DNA of 64,000 nt from Microplitis mediator (lineage: Eukaryota > Arthropoda > Insecta > Hymenoptera > Braconidae), in the NCBI RefSeq assembly GCF_029852145.1, contig NC_079977.1:11466640-11530639 (forward strand), read 5' to 3'. The notes under the pieces were generated by a model. That model was given only the letters and a program-made list of their open reading frames with translations, had not been told where the DNA came from and ran no database searches. Positions within the stretch are counted from its first letter, which is position 1. Every line of letters begins with the position of its first letter. A program made the translations under genes and the position numbers. Shown in pieces: positions 62,631-64,000 of this stretch.

Positions 62631-63938
62631 TTACGCCCCTTCTCCTGGGGAACCACCAGGAAAAGGGCGTGGCCCGTTTAAATGAACATTCTGATCATTA
62701 TTATTATTCAAATTATTATTATTATTACTACTCGGTAAAGCTGGGAAATTTTGTTGAATTAATTGTCCCGGATTACGATCAAAATTATTATTATTGTAAT
62801 TATTATTTCGCGGACGATTGTTAAAATCATTATTATTATTGGCAGAAACATTATTATTATTATTAGGTCTCATTAAATTTTGACGCTGGAAATTATTAGG
62901 ATTTCGAGATCCATTTCCAGGCGGGAAACCTTGGATTGCAAAGCAATCCTGTCTGAGATGACCAATTTTGTTGCAATATGTGCATATATCAACTCTCGGG
63001 TTAATACATTCCCTGAACCTGTGGCCATTCTGACCGCAGTTATGGCAGGAGAATATATTAGGATTGACCTGAGGTCTTAAAGAATTATTGCGAGTCCCTT
63101 GACCGAAACTTGGTCTCGAGTAATTGATTCTGGCCGCAGGATTCTGGTGATAAGAATATGGATAGTTTATCGTAGATTGAGAAGGTTGTTGGTTCAAAGG
63201 TGGAACAAAATATTGCTGGGGGGATTCCCCTGTACTCAACAAAAATTGAGGTTTGGAGGTAGTTCAACTACCCACTGAAGCACAAACAACAAAACCACCA
63301 GTTGGATTTTCTTTAACCGCCTCGATGACTAGAGGTTGTTTTATCGACCCAGTATCTATACAAATTTCAGTACCAGCCAATTCCTGAAGAGCTAGGAACC
63401 TGGATTTCTCCTTGGGCTTTGGTACTGATTTATTGAAAGTTTCAGAGGATGATGATCTGAACAATCGCTTACTCTCTTCCATTGACTGTGTGGCTTCATG
63501 TAGAACCGTCAAAAAGGAGTCATAATCATGGACTGATCTTGCGAATACCAACACTCTCAATTCACTTGGTAAGTGATTTTGAATGCAGGTAATCTGTTCT
63601 TGCTCAGATGGAGGTTAGCGCATTTCAAAATATTATTGTTGCATTCTGAAGGTGAAATCCACCATGGATTCACCCTCAGCTGGCTTCATGTGTACTATTT
63701 CCATCAGCACTTGAGTGTCGGTTTTAGATGTGCCAAAGACACGAAGGAATTCCCTTTTGAAATGTTGGTAATCAGTCCAGCGTAGGAAATTGGTGTCAAA
63801 CCACTGAGCAGCTCTACCTTCCAATAGGTAACTCATTATTCGGGTTGCGTCAGATTCTGCCCAACCTTCTCGATACATTCTGGCCTCGACTGCAGCGATA
63901 AATCCATTTGCGGATAAATCTGCCTGTGGATATCTCAA
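62631..63938 (-). pseudogene. gag: Element C gag with three in-frame stops
   Basis: A single frame from beyond 63938 to 62631 contains capsid (RAAQWFDTNFLRW, then FKREFLRVFG) and two CCHC knuckles (CHNCGQNGHRFREC and CTYCNKIGHLRQDC), then an N-rich tail. It is interrupted by TAA at 63635-63633, TAA near 63616 and TGA at 63266-63264. The N-terminus probably continues off the window. The Asn-rich tail contains AAT/AAC microsatellite-like runs. Confidence 0.85.
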
Positions 63939-64000
63939 TGTCCACAGCTTGAGGTGTTGCCTAATATCGCGCCATTTCCTTTCATCTTGATTGTTATATT
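63939..64000 (-). pseudogene. Element C gag, upstream continuation to the window edge
   Basis: The sequence remains codon-like (RDIRQHLKLWTL-type on the minus strand) and appears to continue gag beyond the window. Confidence 0.4.

Larger units (their letters stand above)
57180..64000 (-). mobile_element. Element C: degenerate gypsy-like LTR element (runs off the right edge)
   Basis: An LTR at 57180-58156 is followed on the minus strand by integrase, RT/RNase H, protease and gag regions in the expected reversed order. The second LTR lies outside. Several in-frame stop codons and at least two frame changes break the genes, so this copy is dead and older than Elements A and B. Confidence 0.88.

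Overview
The window is AT-rich eukaryotic DNA built almost entirely of nested transposable elements. No unique host gene was recognised. The sequence suggests an insect: short introns of about 80-100 nt with GTAAGT donors, Ty3/gypsy elements of errantivirus style with F-like Env, a DUF4806-like gene scrap, hAT MITEs and fold-back elements. The ankyrin protein with a PRANC-like tail hints at a parasitoid hymenopteran, but this is inference. No rRNA, tRNA or CRISPR was seen.

Layout. (1) 1-3547: 5' part of a Helitron/Pif1-like gene on the minus strand that runs off the left edge, then AT-rich repeats. (2) 3548-46116: Element A, a minus-strand gypsy-like LTR element (about 11.7 kb without its insert, LTRs about 2.15 kb, ATAC target duplication). 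It carries gag, pol and an extra zinc-finger ORF. (3) 13207-44024: Element B, inserted into one LTR of Element A with a GCGGT duplication. It is 30.8 kb long and its two 717-bp LTRs looked identical base for base. (4) 46117-57179: flanking AT-rich DNA, a candidate solo LTR, a 3-kb fold-back element, an internally deleted LINE inside a tandem-repeat array, and diverged repeats. (5) 57180-64000: Element C, a degenerate minus-strand gypsy-like element that runs off the right edge.

Element B is the exciting part. On the plus strand it has a tRNA-Lys-type primer site, a 1.6-kb leader, gag, a canonical -1 frameshift site, a 1539-aa pol with a very long RNaseH-integrase linker, and an ankyrin-repeat gene. 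Two unrelated envelope-type genes follow near the 3' end: a class III, chuvirus-like glycoprotein and an insect errantivirus/baculovirus F-like Env without its own signal peptide. A 38-nt leader exon at 15235 encodes a signal-peptide-like stretch, ends in a consensus donor, and is phase-compatible with acceptors just before both env genes. Between the ankyrin and env genes lie about 15.6 kb that are not empty. On the antisense strand are two paralogous pairs of small spliced genes (families X and Y, about 117-128 aa each) with conserved exon structure, plus a tiny two-exon gene. Antisense orientation would let their introns survive in a reverse-transcribed genomic RNA. The region also carries passenger transposons. 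Element B thus looks like a complex-retrovirus-like giant element with cargo genes I cannot assign to any known family.

Relative age: Element A inserted first (its LTR copies differ at only a handful of sites), and Element B landed in it later. Both look recent.
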